The notes beneath the pieces are model-generated. The model saw nothing but the letters and a program-made list of their open reading frames with translations. It ran no database searches and had not been told where the DNA came from. Shown here piece by piece: positions 24,433 through 33,959 of a stretch of DNA of 64,000 bases. The stretch is from [Clostridium] symbiosum. Lineage in GTDB: Bacteria > Bacillota > Clostridia > Lachnospirales > Lachnospiraceae. Numbering within the stretch: position 1 is the first letter of the stretch; each line of letters starts with the position of its first letter. The DNA lies in NCBI GenBank assembly GCA_036419695.1, contig CP143946.1, forward strand, positions 2,908,001 to 2,972,000, given 5' to 3'. The position numbers and the translations under genes are program-made.

Positions 24433-26202
24433 TTATGACGTGAACAGCGAAAGAATCTTCTGTTCCGCCACAGAGACCAGGCCTAAATCGGACATTTTCA
24501 CATCCGGGATAACGGGAAGCGCCAGGGAAACGATACGCAGAAGCGGATTTTCCTGGGCCGTAAGTCCCAGACCGCGCTCCGTCTCTTTCATCTTTGCCGC
24601 CTCTTTTGTCAGTTCTTCGGCATTCAGTCTGGTCATAAGGCCGCCGACCTCCAGTCTCAGGGTATTGAGAACCTTTCCGTCTTTTACCGCCGTCATTCCA
24701 CCGCCTTTTGCAATCAGCTCCTTTGCCGCCACAAGGGCGTCTTCCGGTTTGAAATAAACAATCGTCAGGTTATGGGAATCATGTGAGACGGTGGATGCAA
24801 TGGCGCCCTCGCTGCTTCCGAAGTTCTTTACGATTCCAAGGGCCTTTGTCCCTTTGCCGTGACGGTTGATTACGGCTACAAACGCCATGCCCTCTTTCAG
24901 CACGACCGTCCCGTCCTTCACTTCCAGTTCTTCCACCGCACATCTGGTCATGCTCTGGAGAAGATCATGGTATTCCATCACATGGACTTTTACGGTACCG
25001 CCCTCCACAGGGGCTTTTACGATAAAGTCCTCCAGCGTTACCTCTCCAGCATTCATGGAATTTCTATTTTCCATGGCGTATTCGCGGTCCTCGATCTCCA
25101 CCGTCAGCTTTCCGTGCTCGGCAACCAGCTTTCCGCCGAAGAATACGGCATCTGCCCACATAGTGTTAATGTCTTCGGTCAGGACCATATCCGCCGTATA
25201 GCCAGGCGCCACGGCTCCGATGTGGGATACGCCGATTTCCCTGGCCGTATTGATTGTGGCGCTCTTAATGGCCAGCACCGGATCCATGCCGCATTCAATG
25301 GCCTTTCTGACTACTGCGTTCAAATGGCCCGTGTGCAGGAGATCATCGCTCTCCCTGTCGTCGCTGCAGAGAGTCAGCGTATCGTAGAAACGGATTCCGT
25401 TAATTCCTTCCACGATGGCCTTGACGTTCTTTGTGATGGAGCTCTCCCTGGCATCCACATACATGCCTGCCCTGAGCTTGCCAAGGGCCTCGTCGCCCCT
25501 GGTTGTCTCATGACAGGTATTCGGACCGCCGCAGAGATAGGCCGAAAGCTGCCTTCCCGTCAGGCCCGGCGCATGTCCCTGAAGGTAGAGGCCGCTCTCC
25601 TCTGCCGCCTCGATGATATCCATCATACGGCCGTCGCCGTTCATCACTCCATAAAAATCCATCACTTCGGCCAGGCCGACCACCCGCTCAAGCTTTGCCA
25701 GTTCCCGGATCTCTCCGGCAAAGAACTCGGCTCCCGCGTTCTCGCAGCCCGGCACAGCCGGAACGCAGCTTGGGATGTCCACGAGCTGGCGCATCGGCAG
25801 ATCGTCGGCGCTGTCGTGCATATATTTTACCGCATCCACGCCGTAGACATTGGCCAGTTCATGCGGGTCATGGATGATCGTGGTCGTCCCGTGGGGAATC
25901 ACAACCCTGGCAAAATTCCGCGGCGTCATCATGGAACTCTCAATGTGCATATGGGAATCAATCAGTCCCGGGATCAGATAGCGTCCCTTTCCATCATAAA
26001 TCTCCTCCGCCTCAAAAGGTCCTTCCAGCTTTTCCGTCTCCACATGTGCGATAAATCCGTCTTTTACATAGACAACGGCCGGATAAATCTCCCCCGTAAA
26101 TACATTCACAAGCCTGCAGTTCGTCACCGCCAGATCGGCTTTTACAAGGCCGAGGGCCGTCTTTAAAAGCTCCTTTTTATTCTTTGGTTCCAGTTTAATC
26201 AT
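24433..26202 (-). CDS. ade: Adenine deaminase
   Basis: Converts adenine to hypoxanthine and ammonia in purine salvage. The 589-residue length and domain order fit the family: an amidohydrolase barrel with LIDSHMHIESSMMTPRNFA (metal-binding HxH, about residues 75-93) and HDPHELANVYG, then a C-terminal adenine-deaminase domain with GIVKNFGSSEGAIASTVSHD near residues 458-477. GGAGA precedes the ATG. It is followed by no obvious partner; the large repeat and a TatD gene lie upstream on the strand. Confidence 0.95.
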   Translation of the reverse strand: MIKLEPKNKKELLKTALGLVKADLAVTNCRLVNVFTGEIYPAVVYVKDGFIAHVETEKLEGPFEAEEIYDGKGRYLIPGLIDSHMHIESSMMTPRNFARVVIPHGTTTIIHDPHELANVYGVDAVKYMHDSADDLPMRQLVDIPSCVPAVPGCENAGAEFFAGEIRELAKLERVVGLAEVMDFYGVMNGDGRMMDIIEAAEESGLYLQGHAPGLTGRQLSAYLCGGPNTCHETTRGDEALGKLRAGMYVDARESSITKNVKAIVEGINGIRFYDTLTLCSDDRESDDLLHTGHLNAVVRKAIECGMDPVLAIKSATINTAREIGVSHIGAVAPGYTADMVLTEDINTMWADAVFFGGKLVAEHGKLTVEIEDREYAMENRNSMNAGEVTLEDFIVKAPVEGGTVKVHVMEYHDLLQSMTRCAVEELEVKDGTVVLKEGMAFVAVINRHGKGTKALGIVKNFGSSEGAIASTVSHDSHNLTIVYFKPEDALVAAKELIAKGGGMTAVKDGKVLNTLRLEVGGLMTRLNAEELTKEAAKMKETERGLGLTAQENPLLRIVSLALPVIPDVKMSDLGLVSVAEQKILSLFTS

Positions 26203-26290
26203 AGTTTGTCTCCTCTCTGTGTCCGGGTATCATCGATTTGTACCTGTTCCGTACCGCTTCTTTTCTTTCCGGCCTTCCGTACAGTACTGT

Positions 26291-27064
26291 CTATTCTTTC
26301 ATAAGGCGTCTGTAATTTTCATTGACTGCCCTTATCAATTCTTCCCTTTTCATATTTCTCACACGGCAGATGTGCTCAATCACATAAGTAATATACCGTG
26401 GTTCATTCTCTTTTCCCTGCATCGGAGCCGGTGTCAGGCTCGGTGCATCCGTCTCTACCAGAATCCGGTCAAGCGGAACTTCCTTTACCGCTCTCTGTGT
26501 ACTTTCATCATCCAGTTCAAATGTAATATTTCCCGAAAAGGAAATATACATGCCCATATCGAGAAAATCCTGCATCGCTTCGGCGCCGCCGCTGTAACAG
26601 TGCATAATGCCGGGCACCTTCAGGTTCTCTTTCATATAACGTCTCGTATCGTCGGTTGCCAGGCGCATATGGATCAGCACCGGCTTATCCACCTCATTCG
26701 CCATCCGGATCTGCCTGATAAAGGCCTCCTTCTGGATATCTGCGGGTACCATTTCTTCATAGGGGTAATAATCCATCCCTATCTCACCCACCGCCTTAAC
26801 CTGCGGCTTGCGTACCAGACTTTCCAGCCGCACAAAATCATCTTCCGCAACCTTTAAAAGATCATTCGGATAAAATGCGCAGGCCACGTCAAACATGGGA
26901 TCCCTCTCCGCCATCCGAATCGCCCGTTCCGCCTCGGAAAGCTCCGTGCAAACAATCATAATTTTTTCAATGCCTGCCGTTTTAGCCCCTGCAACCACCT
27001 CTTCCCACCGCGGATAAAGCTGCGCTCCGCAGATATGGGCGTGACTGTCGATTATACCCTGCAT
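26291..27064 (-). CDS. TatD-family metal-dependent hydrolase
   Basis: Protein of 257 residues with the TatD amidohydrolase fold. It opens IIDSHAHICG (metal HxH), continues VGEIGMDYYPYEEM with Glu and Tyr/Asp of the family, KPVLIHMRLATDDT and ends with LVETDAPSLTPAPMQGKENE. Members act on DNA or D-aminoacyl-tRNA; this one is more diverged than standard TatD, so the substrate is uncertain. It is 88 bases from ade and separated from BMP by the large repeat. Confidence 0.82.
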   Translation of the reverse strand: MQGIIDSHAHICGAQLYPRWEEVVAGAKTAGIEKIMIVCTELSEAERAIRMAERDPMFDVACAFYPNDLLKVAEDDFVRLESLVRKPQVKAVGEIGMDYYPYEEMVPADIQKEAFIRQIRMANEVDKPVLIHMRLATDDTRRYMKENLKVPGIMHCYSGGAEAMQDFLDMGMYISFSGNITFELDDESTQRAVKEVPLDRILVETDAPSLTPAPMQGKENEPRYITYVIEHICRVRNMKREELIRAVNENYRRLMKE

Positions 27065-27160
27065 ATACTCTGCCCTTTCTTTTCTTTATTGGAATTTTCA
27101 GTTAGGCTGCATTTCCCACCTCATTATACTATAAGAATGGGGGATTGCACAACAGGTTGT

Positions 27161-28147
27161 TTGGTTGAGGAACGAGAACGCCGCCGGGACGGCCGGGGGG
27201 CGGAATGGTGGGAGGGAGGGGATGAGTCTTCAGTCCCGGGTGGGAGGTTGTCGCGGGTGGGGAATCCGGGCAGAAAAAGTTCCTTCGGGAAACGCTTGCG
27301 CTCTTCGAAGTGCATAACGGTACTAACCTCGAAAAAACCTCGGTAAGTGCCGATGAACTTCAGGTTCCCTGCGGAATCTTTTTGATTACTGTTCACTCCG
27401 TGCCCAGCAATACGCTACGCGATGCACAGAAACGGTAAAAAACACCGTTTCGCGCCGCAATCCTCGGGTTTTCTGTGACTTACGCTGCGCTGCACTCACA
27501 AAAAACGCCTCGCGGAATACAACCTGTTCACAAAAATATTTTTTCCCTCCCACAGGCAGGTTATGTCCCGGGACTGAAGACGCCGGGGTTCGTCGCGCAC
27601 CATTCCGGCCCGGCCTGCGGCGGCTGATTTGTTCTATTTCTTCAAGGGGGGAGGTATTATCGCGGCCACTACGTTCTTTCAAATGTTGGGAGACTGTCTG
27701 GTGATTGTTCTTAGAGTGGTTTGTCTGGCGCACCGACAGGCTTTAGACTGGTACTTCGTTCTGAAAGCTTATCAGCCTGTGAAGATATCACCACTTCATA
27801 GTGGCCGCGACAATACCCGCCCCGCACTTGACGAAAGAGACAATCAGCCCCTGAAGCCGGCGGACGGGGCAACACACTTCGCTGAGTCTTCAGTCCCATC
27901 GATAACCTGCCCGGGGAAGGAGGAGAAAAACTTTCCGAAGGGTGACCTTGAAGCCCGCCGGTGCTTGGCGAGGTATTTTCGAGCCTAGCATCCGCTGTGC
28001 GCTTCACAAGCGCGAGCGAGTCCCCGCAGGAATTTTTTTCTCCGGATTCCCCCTCACCACAACCTATAAACCGGGACTGAAGACTCATAAACAACCACCC
28101 ACCACCCCGTCCGCCGTCTTACAGAGGCGTCCTCGCATCTCAACTAA
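27161..28147. repeat. Large nested inverted-repeat element, copy 2
   Basis: An element of about 985 bp with the architecture of copy 1 at 9978-10868. GTCTTCAGTCCCGG and complement recur at 27226-27239, 27568-27581, 27886-27897 (partial) and 28071-28084. The left arm runs to about 27673 and the right arm starts near 27796; the loop between is unrelated to that of copy 1. The left arm carries an insertion at about 27384-27540. The right end CTCAACTAAA matches copy 1. It fills the gap between the TatD-like start and the BMP 3' end. No protein is recognised. Confidence 0.88.
27384..27540. mobile_element. Insertion within copy 2 of the large element
   Basis: Copy 1 reads CGGAATCTTTTTCTCCC while copy 2 has about 157 extra bases after CGGAATCTTTTT before rejoining at TTTTCCCTCC. 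The insert starts GATTACTGTTCAC and contains AAACGGT / ACCGTTT and other short inverted repeats, and ends near CTGTTCACAAAAATA. The motif TTACTGTTCAC also appears in two other intergenic regions (55508-55518; complement 58992-59002). It looks like a second, smaller repeat family nested in the first. Confidence 0.55.
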
Positions 28148-28208
28148 AAAAGCCCCGCAAACGGTCATTTCCCCCATTTCCGAAGCTTTCTCCTGCAAAT
28201 CTCATTTA

Positions 28209-28240
28209 CATCCCGGGGGGTTTTCAGACCCCGCGGGATG
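28209..28240 (-). terminator. Hairpin after the BMP lipoprotein gene
   Basis: CATCCCGGGGGG pairs with CCCCGCGGGATG 16 bases after the BMP stop. The following sequence lacks a strong U run, so termination efficiency is uncertain. Confidence 0.5.
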
Positions 28241-28255
28241 CATCTGCATATAAAA

Positions 28256-29434
28256 TTAGTTATTCACAATGTCTTTTACCTGATCGGTTGTTAATTCGGC
28301 AACATCGGATACCGTGATTTCGCCGGACTGGATCTTTCCAAGGATTTCTTCTACCTTGGCAACATTTTCTTCGCCGATGCTCTTTGTCAGGTTGTCGTTG
28401 AATACGATACCTACGGCATCATCTTTCAGACCGTATGTTACAGTTGTTCCAAACGGAACTTTGGAAGGATCTGCCACATAGTCGGAACAGATTTTGAATA
28501 ATGCGTTGTCAAGAAGCTTTAAGCTGGATGTAATTACGGAAGCCTGTAAGTTGGAGCCTTCCAGTGTTCTGTACTGGTCGCTGTCTACGCCGATGGCCAT
28601 AACGCCGTCTTTCTCTGCCGCTGCTTCGATAACGCCGTTGCCTGCGCCGCCTGCTACCTGGAATACGATGTCTGCGCCTTCGGAAATCTGTGCATTGGCA
28701 AGATCTTTTGCTTTTGCAGTATCCATAAAGTCACCAACGTAAGCTGTTAAAATCTTTGTCTCGGGATCTACGTATTTAGCTCCCTCTGCGTAGCCTACGA
28801 GGAAGTTGTTAACGGTGGTGCTCTCTGTGCCGCCTACAAAACCGATGGTCTTGTCCGTGTTGGCTGCATTCTCGCCTGTTGTGTAGTATGCTGCTACGGC
28901 TCCTGCAAGGAAACCGGACTGGTTGGAATCGAATAATACGGTTAATACGTTGCCTAAGTCACCGGAAGTATAATCTACATCCTGGTCAAAGAGGATGAAT
29001 TTTGTATCCGGGTACTCCAGCGGGATTGTCTCAAAGTTTTCCTTGTTCTGGAAACCGGTTCCCACGATAATGTCTGCGCCGCTGTCTGCCGCATCGTAGA
29101 AAGCTGCCTGCCATTTTGTCGTGTCATCACCCATCTCAACAACGTTAACTTCAAATTTGTCGCCCATCTCTTCCTGGACTCTCATAGCGCCTTCATAGGC
29201 GGACTGCTGGAAAGAAAGGTCATTTTTACGGCCGATGCAGAGTGTCATTTTTAACTTTTCTCCGCTTCCCGCTGCGTCTGCTGCTTTTGTTTCGCCGTCT
29301 GCTGCCGGCTCTGCTTCACTTCCTGCAGGCGTTTTCGTCTCTTCCGCCGTTTTGCCGCCTCCGCAGGCAGTCATGGACATTGCCATTGCCGCAGTCAGGA
29401 TAATCGCTGCTGCTTTTTTAATTGATTTTCTCAT
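28256..29434 (-). CDS. BMP-family nucleoside-binding lipoprotein
   Basis: Solute-binding lipoprotein of 392 residues for an ABC importer, in the BmpA/PnrA/Med family that binds purine nucleosides. The signal ends at lipobox MTACGGG (Cys near residue 23), followed by a low-complexity linker. LSFQQSAYEGAMRVQEEMG and GFVGGTESTTVNNFLVGYAE-type glycine strands are of this family. It is the last gene of the operon deoD, ATPase, two permeases, BMP. A 90-base gap before it contains a possible AT-rich promoter and a good AGGAGG, allowing higher expression of the binding protein. Confidence 0.9.
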   Translation of the reverse strand: MRKSIKKAAAIILTAAMAMSMTACGGGKTAEETKTPAGSEAEPAADGETKAADAAGSGEKLKMTLCIGRKNDLSFQQSAYEGAMRVQEEMGDKFEVNVVEMGDDTTKWQAAFYDAADSGADIIVGTGFQNKENFETIPLEYPDTKFILFDQDVDYTSGDLGNVLTVLFDSNQSGFLAGAVAAYYTTGENAANTDKTIGFVGGTESTTVNNFLVGYAEGAKYVDPETKILTAYVGDFMDTAKAKDLANAQISEGADIVFQVAGGAGNGVIEAAAEKDGVMAIGVDSDQYRTLEGSNLQASVITSSLKLLDNALFKICSDYVADPSKVPFGTTVTYGLKDDAVGIVFNDNLTKSIGEENVAKVEEILGKIQSGEITVSDVAELTTDQVKDIVNN

Positions 29435-29524
29435 AATGTTCCTCCTTAGAACGTGTGAATAAGTATTTTATATCAAAGGGCGCTTTTCCCAAAGATAGCA
29501 TAAAGATAACATATAAAAATCATT

Positions 29525-30439
29525 TTACAAAGAATCCTCGGTCTTTCTCTTCACCTTGTAATAGAAACTGAATATTACATAGAAAATAATGATGGACGCG
29601 TAAGGAATAATCGTAATAAGGTACGGATCCACATTGTTGTTCTGCAGATAGATGGAAATACCGCTGCCGAAACCGTAAAGGATGGAGCTGACCATTCCCA
29701 TCAGCGCATTGCCGGCCGCCATTGCATTGGTGGCCAGCGCGATGTAGCCGCGGCCTGCAACCATACCGGATGTAAAGCGGTTTACATATCCCATGGACAG
29801 GTACATTCCTCCAAGAGAAGCTAAGAAACCGCTGATAAACATGGCCTGGTAGCGCACCTTTTTCACATTAATACCGACGGAACGGGCTGCCTCTTCCGAT
29901 TCTCCCACGGCCCTGATATGGATGCCGAAGGATGTCTTTTTAAGCATAATGAACATCAAGATTGTAACAATAAATGCGATATAAGTCAAACTGTTATGTC
30001 CGGACAGAACGTCGCCCAGTCCCGGGATATCCTTGATCACCGGAATCTGCAGCGCCGGAAAAGCCGATGATGCCAGAGAATTGCTGGCATTCTTATCTCC
30101 CGTGATGGAATACAGACAGAATACGGAACCGCCGCTGGCCGCCAGGTTAAGCGCCACACCGGTGATAACCTGGTTGGCTTTCAAGTGCTGTACAAAATAA
30201 GCGAGCAGCATGGTAAAGGCAATTCCCGCCGCAAGGCCCGCAATCGCTCCCACCAGAAGACTTCCCGTAAAACCGCTGCCTAAAACTCCGCAGAGAGCCG
30301 CGATTGTCATCGCTCCCTCCAGTCCCAGATTAAGTACGCCCGAACGGCTGGCAATCAGGGCCGCCATCGTGGCAAAGAGAACCGGTGTCGTGGCGCGGAG
30401 AACGGTAAACCAAAAATCAAGATTTGTTATAAAGTCCAT
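29525..30439 (-). CDS. Nucleoside ABC transporter permease (second)
   Basis: Permease of 304 residues of the branched-chain/ribose type 2 permease family (NupQ-like). It has 8-9 hydrophobic segments; NLGLEGAMTIAALCGVLGSG (about residues 36-55) and GVALNLAASGGSVFC are conserved in guanosine/purine nucleoside permeases. It pairs with the permease just upstream, 11 bases away. Confidence 0.9.
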   Translation of the reverse strand: MDFITNLDFWFTVLRATTPVLFATMAALIASRSGVLNLGLEGAMTIAALCGVLGSGFTGSLLVGAIAGLAAGIAFTMLLAYFVQHLKANQVITGVALNLAASGGSVFCLYSITGDKNASNSLASSAFPALQIPVIKDIPGLGDVLSGHNSLTYIAFIVTILMFIMLKKTSFGIHIRAVGESEEAARSVGINVKKVRYQAMFISGFLASLGGMYLSMGYVNRFTSGMVAGRGYIALATNAMAAGNALMGMVSSILYGFGSGISIYLQNNNVDPYLITIIPYASIIIFYVIFSFYYKVKRKTEDSL

Positions 30440-30450
30440 TTTTCCCCTCC

Positions 30451-31530
30451 TTAGATCGCGCCTTCTGCATCCACCGTCTGGTTTTGCAGCGCTTCTCTTT
30501 CTTCTTTATTTTTCTTCATCTTATACAGGAACCGCTCGGAGGCGATCAGCATGATCATGATACCCTGGATGATGGAAACGATCTCAGAGTCTACGTCGCC
30601 GCCTCTTGACATTACCAGGGCTCCGATACGGATATAGGAGATGAAAAAGGCGGAAACAGGTATCATGAGCGGTTTTGTACCGGCCAGCAGGTTGATTAAA
30701 ATACCGTCCCACACATAGGTCTGGGCCGTAATCCACTGGAATTTCTTGTACATGCCGATCATCTCGACGCCGCCGCCGAGACCGGCCAGCATACCGCCGA
30801 TGAGCTGGGAGCCAATCACGACTCCGCCGATTTTAATACCCGCATATTTTGCAAAGTTCTCATTGGAACCGGTGATTTTCAGTTCACGGCCGAACTTCGA
30901 CTTATCCATCAGAATCCACATGATAATTACAACGATAATCATGATAATCAGGCCATAGTGGGTGTTTGTCCCTTTCATCATCTTGCCCAGGGTCGCCGTC
31001 GGCTGGAAGCCGATGGAAAATGAGCCGTTGGAGGTGTCCAGGAAAAACTTTCTGATCAGCCAGTAGCCGAAGTTAAAAAAGATGTAGTTCATCATCAGCG
31101 AAATTACAAGTTCGTTGGCGCCAGTCTTTTTCCTGATGAGAACCGGGATGATACCAATCACGCCGCCCACCGCCGTGGCAGCGATGAGGATTACAATCTG
31201 GTGCACGATATTCGGCATCGGACAGGCAATGGCGATTGTCGCCGCCATGACGCCTGCAAAATAGAAGGAGCTGTCAGCCACCATGGAAAACAGGCCGCTC
31301 TTATGCATGACATTGATGGCAAGCCCGCAGAATACAAGCGGAATCATCGTCTCAATTACGTTAAAGAAGTTTCTTTTTGTTGAAAATGGCCCGAGCAGGA
31401 ATTTGTAAAGAGCCGTCCACGGATCGTCCGCCACCGCAAAGATAATCACGGCCGCTATCAGAAGGGCGATCAGGATGGATGCCGTTACACGGATCACTCC
31501 ATACCATTCAAACTTTTTCTTCTTGTTCAT
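30451..31530 (-). CDS. Nucleoside ABC transporter permease (first)
   Basis: Permease of 359 residues (NupP-like). The N-terminus MNKKKKFEWYGVIRVTASIL is cytoplasmic and basic, followed by about ten helices; MADSSFYFAGVMAATIAIA and KIGGVVIGSQLIGGMLAGLG are membrane and cytoplasmic-loop features of the family. The ATG at 31530 is one base after the stop of the ATPase gene, with GGAGG inside the end of that gene, so they are coupled. A longer upstream frame overlaps the ATPase and is rejected. Confidence 0.88.
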   Translation of the reverse strand: MNKKKKFEWYGVIRVTASILIALLIAAVIIFAVADDPWTALYKFLLGPFSTKRNFFNVIETMIPLVFCGLAINVMHKSGLFSMVADSSFYFAGVMAATIAIACPMPNIVHQIVILIAATAVGGVIGIIPVLIRKKTGANELVISLMMNYIFFNFGYWLIRKFFLDTSNGSFSIGFQPTATLGKMMKGTNTHYGLIIMIIVVIIMWILMDKSKFGRELKITGSNENFAKYAGIKIGGVVIGSQLIGGMLAGLGGGVEMIGMYKKFQWITAQTYVWDGILINLLAGTKPLMIPVSAFFISYIRIGALVMSRGGDVDSEIVSIIQGIMIMLIASERFLYKMKKNKEEREALQNQTVDAEGAI

Positions 31531-31531
31531 C

Positions 31532-33070
31532 TTACGCCTCCTTAAGCTTCTCTTCGGAATCGGATTTAAGACCCAGCATGTAAAGGCCAAGCTCTTCTTC
31601 CGTCGTATTCGGGACATCGCAAAGGACACCCGCGATCTTTCCCTGATGGAATACAATCACACGGTCGCTTAGTGCCTTTAACTCCGCCAGGTCGGCGCTT
31701 ACGAGAATCAGGGACTTATTCTCATCCCTCATCTCCAGAATCTTTTTGTGGATAAACTCCATGGCGCCCACGTCCACGCCGCGGGTCGGCTGGTTCAGGA
31801 TGATGACATCCGCTCCCGCCGTAAACTCTCTCGCCACAATGGCCTTCTGGATGTTGCCGCCGGAAAGGCTCTTGATGCTGATATCGAGGCTGGACGTCTT
31901 GACTTTAAAGTCCGCAACACAGCTTTCGCAGTAGCTTTCTATGGCCTTCTGATCCAGAATCGAGTTTTTGGAAAGTTTATCAAGGCTGGCCGCAATCAGG
32001 TTGTCACGCACGCTCATCTCCGGCGCGCTGCCGTTTAAGTTGCGGTCCTCGGGCACATGGGCAATGCCCAGCTTCCTGTTCTCCCGGATCGTCTTTTTGC
32101 AGAGGTCTTCGCCCCGGTACAGGATGGAGCCGCTGTCCGCCTTCATGTTGCCGGTCAGGATCTCCATCGCTTCCTTCTGTCCGTTACCCTCGATGCCGGC
32201 AATGCCGAGCACCTCGCCCTGTCTTAAGGAAAAACAGAGGCCGTCCAGCTTCTTCGTGCCGAATTTATCGGTATAGCTTAAGTTCTCCACCGTCAGGATC
32301 TTCTCTCCGAACTCCTGAGGGGTCTTATCATATTCCAGTTTGACGTCACGTCCCACCATCAGGCGCGAAATCTCCTCCGCCGTCACGTCTTCCACCCGGT
32401 AAGTACCGATGGAACGGCCGTCCTTTAACACGGTCAGCCGGTCGCAGAGATATTTCACCTCATGAAGCTTGTGGGAAATAAAGATAATCGTGTATCCCTC
32501 TTTCTTGAGGTTTAAAAGCTGTTCAAAAAGCTCTTCCGTCTCCTGCGGGGCAAGCACGGCCGTAGGCTCATCCAGTATGATAATCTTCGCGCCGCGGTAC
32601 ATGGTTTTTAAAATCTCCAGCTTCTGCTTCATTCCGATGGAAATGTCGCGCACCCTCTTTGTGGCATCCACATGAAGGTTATATTTCTTTGAGATTTCCT
32701 CGGTCACCTGCACCGCTTTTTTCTGATCCAGGAAAAGTCCCTTCTTTTGTTCAATTCCCAGTACCAGATTCTCTGCAACGGTCAGTGACGGCACCAGCAT
32801 CATGTGCTGGTGGACCATACCGATTCCGTGTTCGATCGCATCCTTACTGGAATGAAAATGCACTTCCTGTCCATGAAGGAATACTTTACCGCTTGTGATC
32901 TCTTCGATACCAAACAGCATCTTCATCAGAGTAGACTTTCCGGCTCCATTCTCTCCCACCAGTGCGTGGATTTCTCCCTTGTCCACACTGAAGTTGATAT
33001 TGTAATTAGCCAGAACGCCGCCCGGATAAATTTTAGTCAGGTCTTCCACCCGTAAAATTTCCTCTGCCAT
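31532..33070 (-). CDS. Nucleoside ABC transporter ATPase (two NBDs)
   Basis: Protein of 512 residues with two fused ATP-binding domains, as in NupO and sugar importers. NBD1 has Walker A GENGAGKST (about residues 40-48), signature region SIGMKQK and Walker B IIILDEPTA. NBD2 has the diverged Walker A GIEGNGQKE, signature SLSGGNIQK and VIILNQPTRGVD, all usual for this family; only one ATP site may be fully active. The ATG at 33070 (second of a close pair) is seven bases from GGGG. It follows deoD by 69 bases and couples to the permease. Confidence 0.9.
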   Translation of the reverse strand: MAEEILRVEDLTKIYPGGVLANYNINFSVDKGEIHALVGENGAGKSTLMKMLFGIEEITSGKVFLHGQEVHFHSSKDAIEHGIGMVHQHMMLVPSLTVAENLVLGIEQKKGLFLDQKKAVQVTEEISKKYNLHVDATKRVRDISIGMKQKLEILKTMYRGAKIIILDEPTAVLAPQETEELFEQLLNLKKEGYTIIFISHKLHEVKYLCDRLTVLKDGRSIGTYRVEDVTAEEISRLMVGRDVKLEYDKTPQEFGEKILTVENLSYTDKFGTKKLDGLCFSLRQGEVLGIAGIEGNGQKEAMEILTGNMKADSGSILYRGEDLCKKTIRENRKLGIAHVPEDRNLNGSAPEMSVRDNLIAASLDKLSKNSILDQKAIESYCESCVADFKVKTSSLDISIKSLSGGNIQKAIVAREFTAGADVIILNQPTRGVDVGAMEFIHKKILEMRDENKSLILVSADLAELKALSDRVIVFHQGKIAGVLCDVPNTTEEELGLYMLGLKSDSEEKLKEA

Positions 33071-33139
33071 AGTCATTCCCCTTATTATTCTTCTGTTCGT
33101 GTATTTCCGTTACTGCGTACGGAGTACAAAATAACCTGT

Positions 33140-33859
33140 TTATGCCAGTTCCAGAGCCACTTCCATCATATTGGTAAATGTGGTCTGGCGTTCCTCGGCC
33201 GTCGTTGCCTCCCCGGTCACTGCGGAATCGGAGATTGTCAGAATGCAGAGCGCATTGACTCCCGCATATGCTGCGTTGCTGTAGAGAGCCGCCGCCTCCA
33301 TCTCCACTGCCAGGACTCCCATCTTATCCCATGTCGTCCCTGCGGGAGGAAGATCCGGATTGTAGAACATATCGGAACTTAAGACATTACCCACATGGTA
33401 GTTAAGTCCTTTCGCCTCTGCCGCCTTTACTCCCTTTGCAAGCAGTTCATAGCTGCAGATGCAGGCGTAATCGCCCGGCAGGCGGAACTGTTTTACATAG
33501 TTGGATGTGGTGCAGGCTCCCATTCCGAATACCATATCGCGCACTTTTACTTCGGGGCGGAGCGCTCCGGCCGTGCCGACGCGGATCAGGTTCCTGCATC
33601 CGTAAAAATGAATCAGCTCATAGGAGTAGATTCCGATGGAAGGGCATCCCATGCCGGTTCCCATGACGGACACGCGTTTTTCTTTATAGTATCCGGTATA
33701 GCCAAACATATTTCTCGTAGCGTTAAACTGTTTTACATCGGTCAGGAAATTGTCTGCAATATATTTCGCCCTAAGCGGATCACCCGGTAAAAGTATTGTT
33801 TCCGCAATCTCTCCTGCCTGTGCTCCGATGTGTGGTGTTGGTGTGTTGTGTTCTGACAT
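33140..33859 (-). CDS. deoD: Purine-nucleoside phosphorylase, DeoD type
   Basis: Phosphorolyses purine (deoxy)nucleosides to base and (deoxy)ribose-1-phosphate. The 239-residue hexameric-type enzyme has ILLPGDPLRAKYIADNFL near the N-terminus, MGTGMGCPSIGIYSYELIHF and the catalytic aspartate in SDSAVTGE (about residues 203-210). GGAGG precedes the ATG. It leads the ABC importer genes, so imported nucleosides are cleaved at once and the base could feed ade and other salvage. Confidence 0.94.
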   Translation of the reverse strand: MSEHNTPTPHIGAQAGEIAETILLPGDPLRAKYIADNFLTDVKQFNATRNMFGYTGYYKEKRVSVMGTGMGCPSIGIYSYELIHFYGCRNLIRVGTAGALRPEVKVRDMVFGMGACTTSNYVKQFRLPGDYACICSYELLAKGVKAAEAKGLNYHVGNVLSSDMFYNPDLPPAGTTWDKMGVLAVEMEAAALYSNAAYAGVNALCILTISDSAVTGEATTAEERQTTFTNMMEVALELA

Positions 33860-33959
33860 AGTCATTCCTCCTGATTATTGTTTTAGACTGTTTATGTGCT
33901 TATAAGCGCATTTTTCAAAATGCACCTCCAAACTGCTTTTTCATCTTCTGTTATCTCAT

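Noticed and set aside
31531..31656. Extended N-terminus of the first nucleoside permease
   Set aside because: The longer frame lies entirely over the ATPase 3' end; ATG 31530 has a GGAGG and a one-base coupling.
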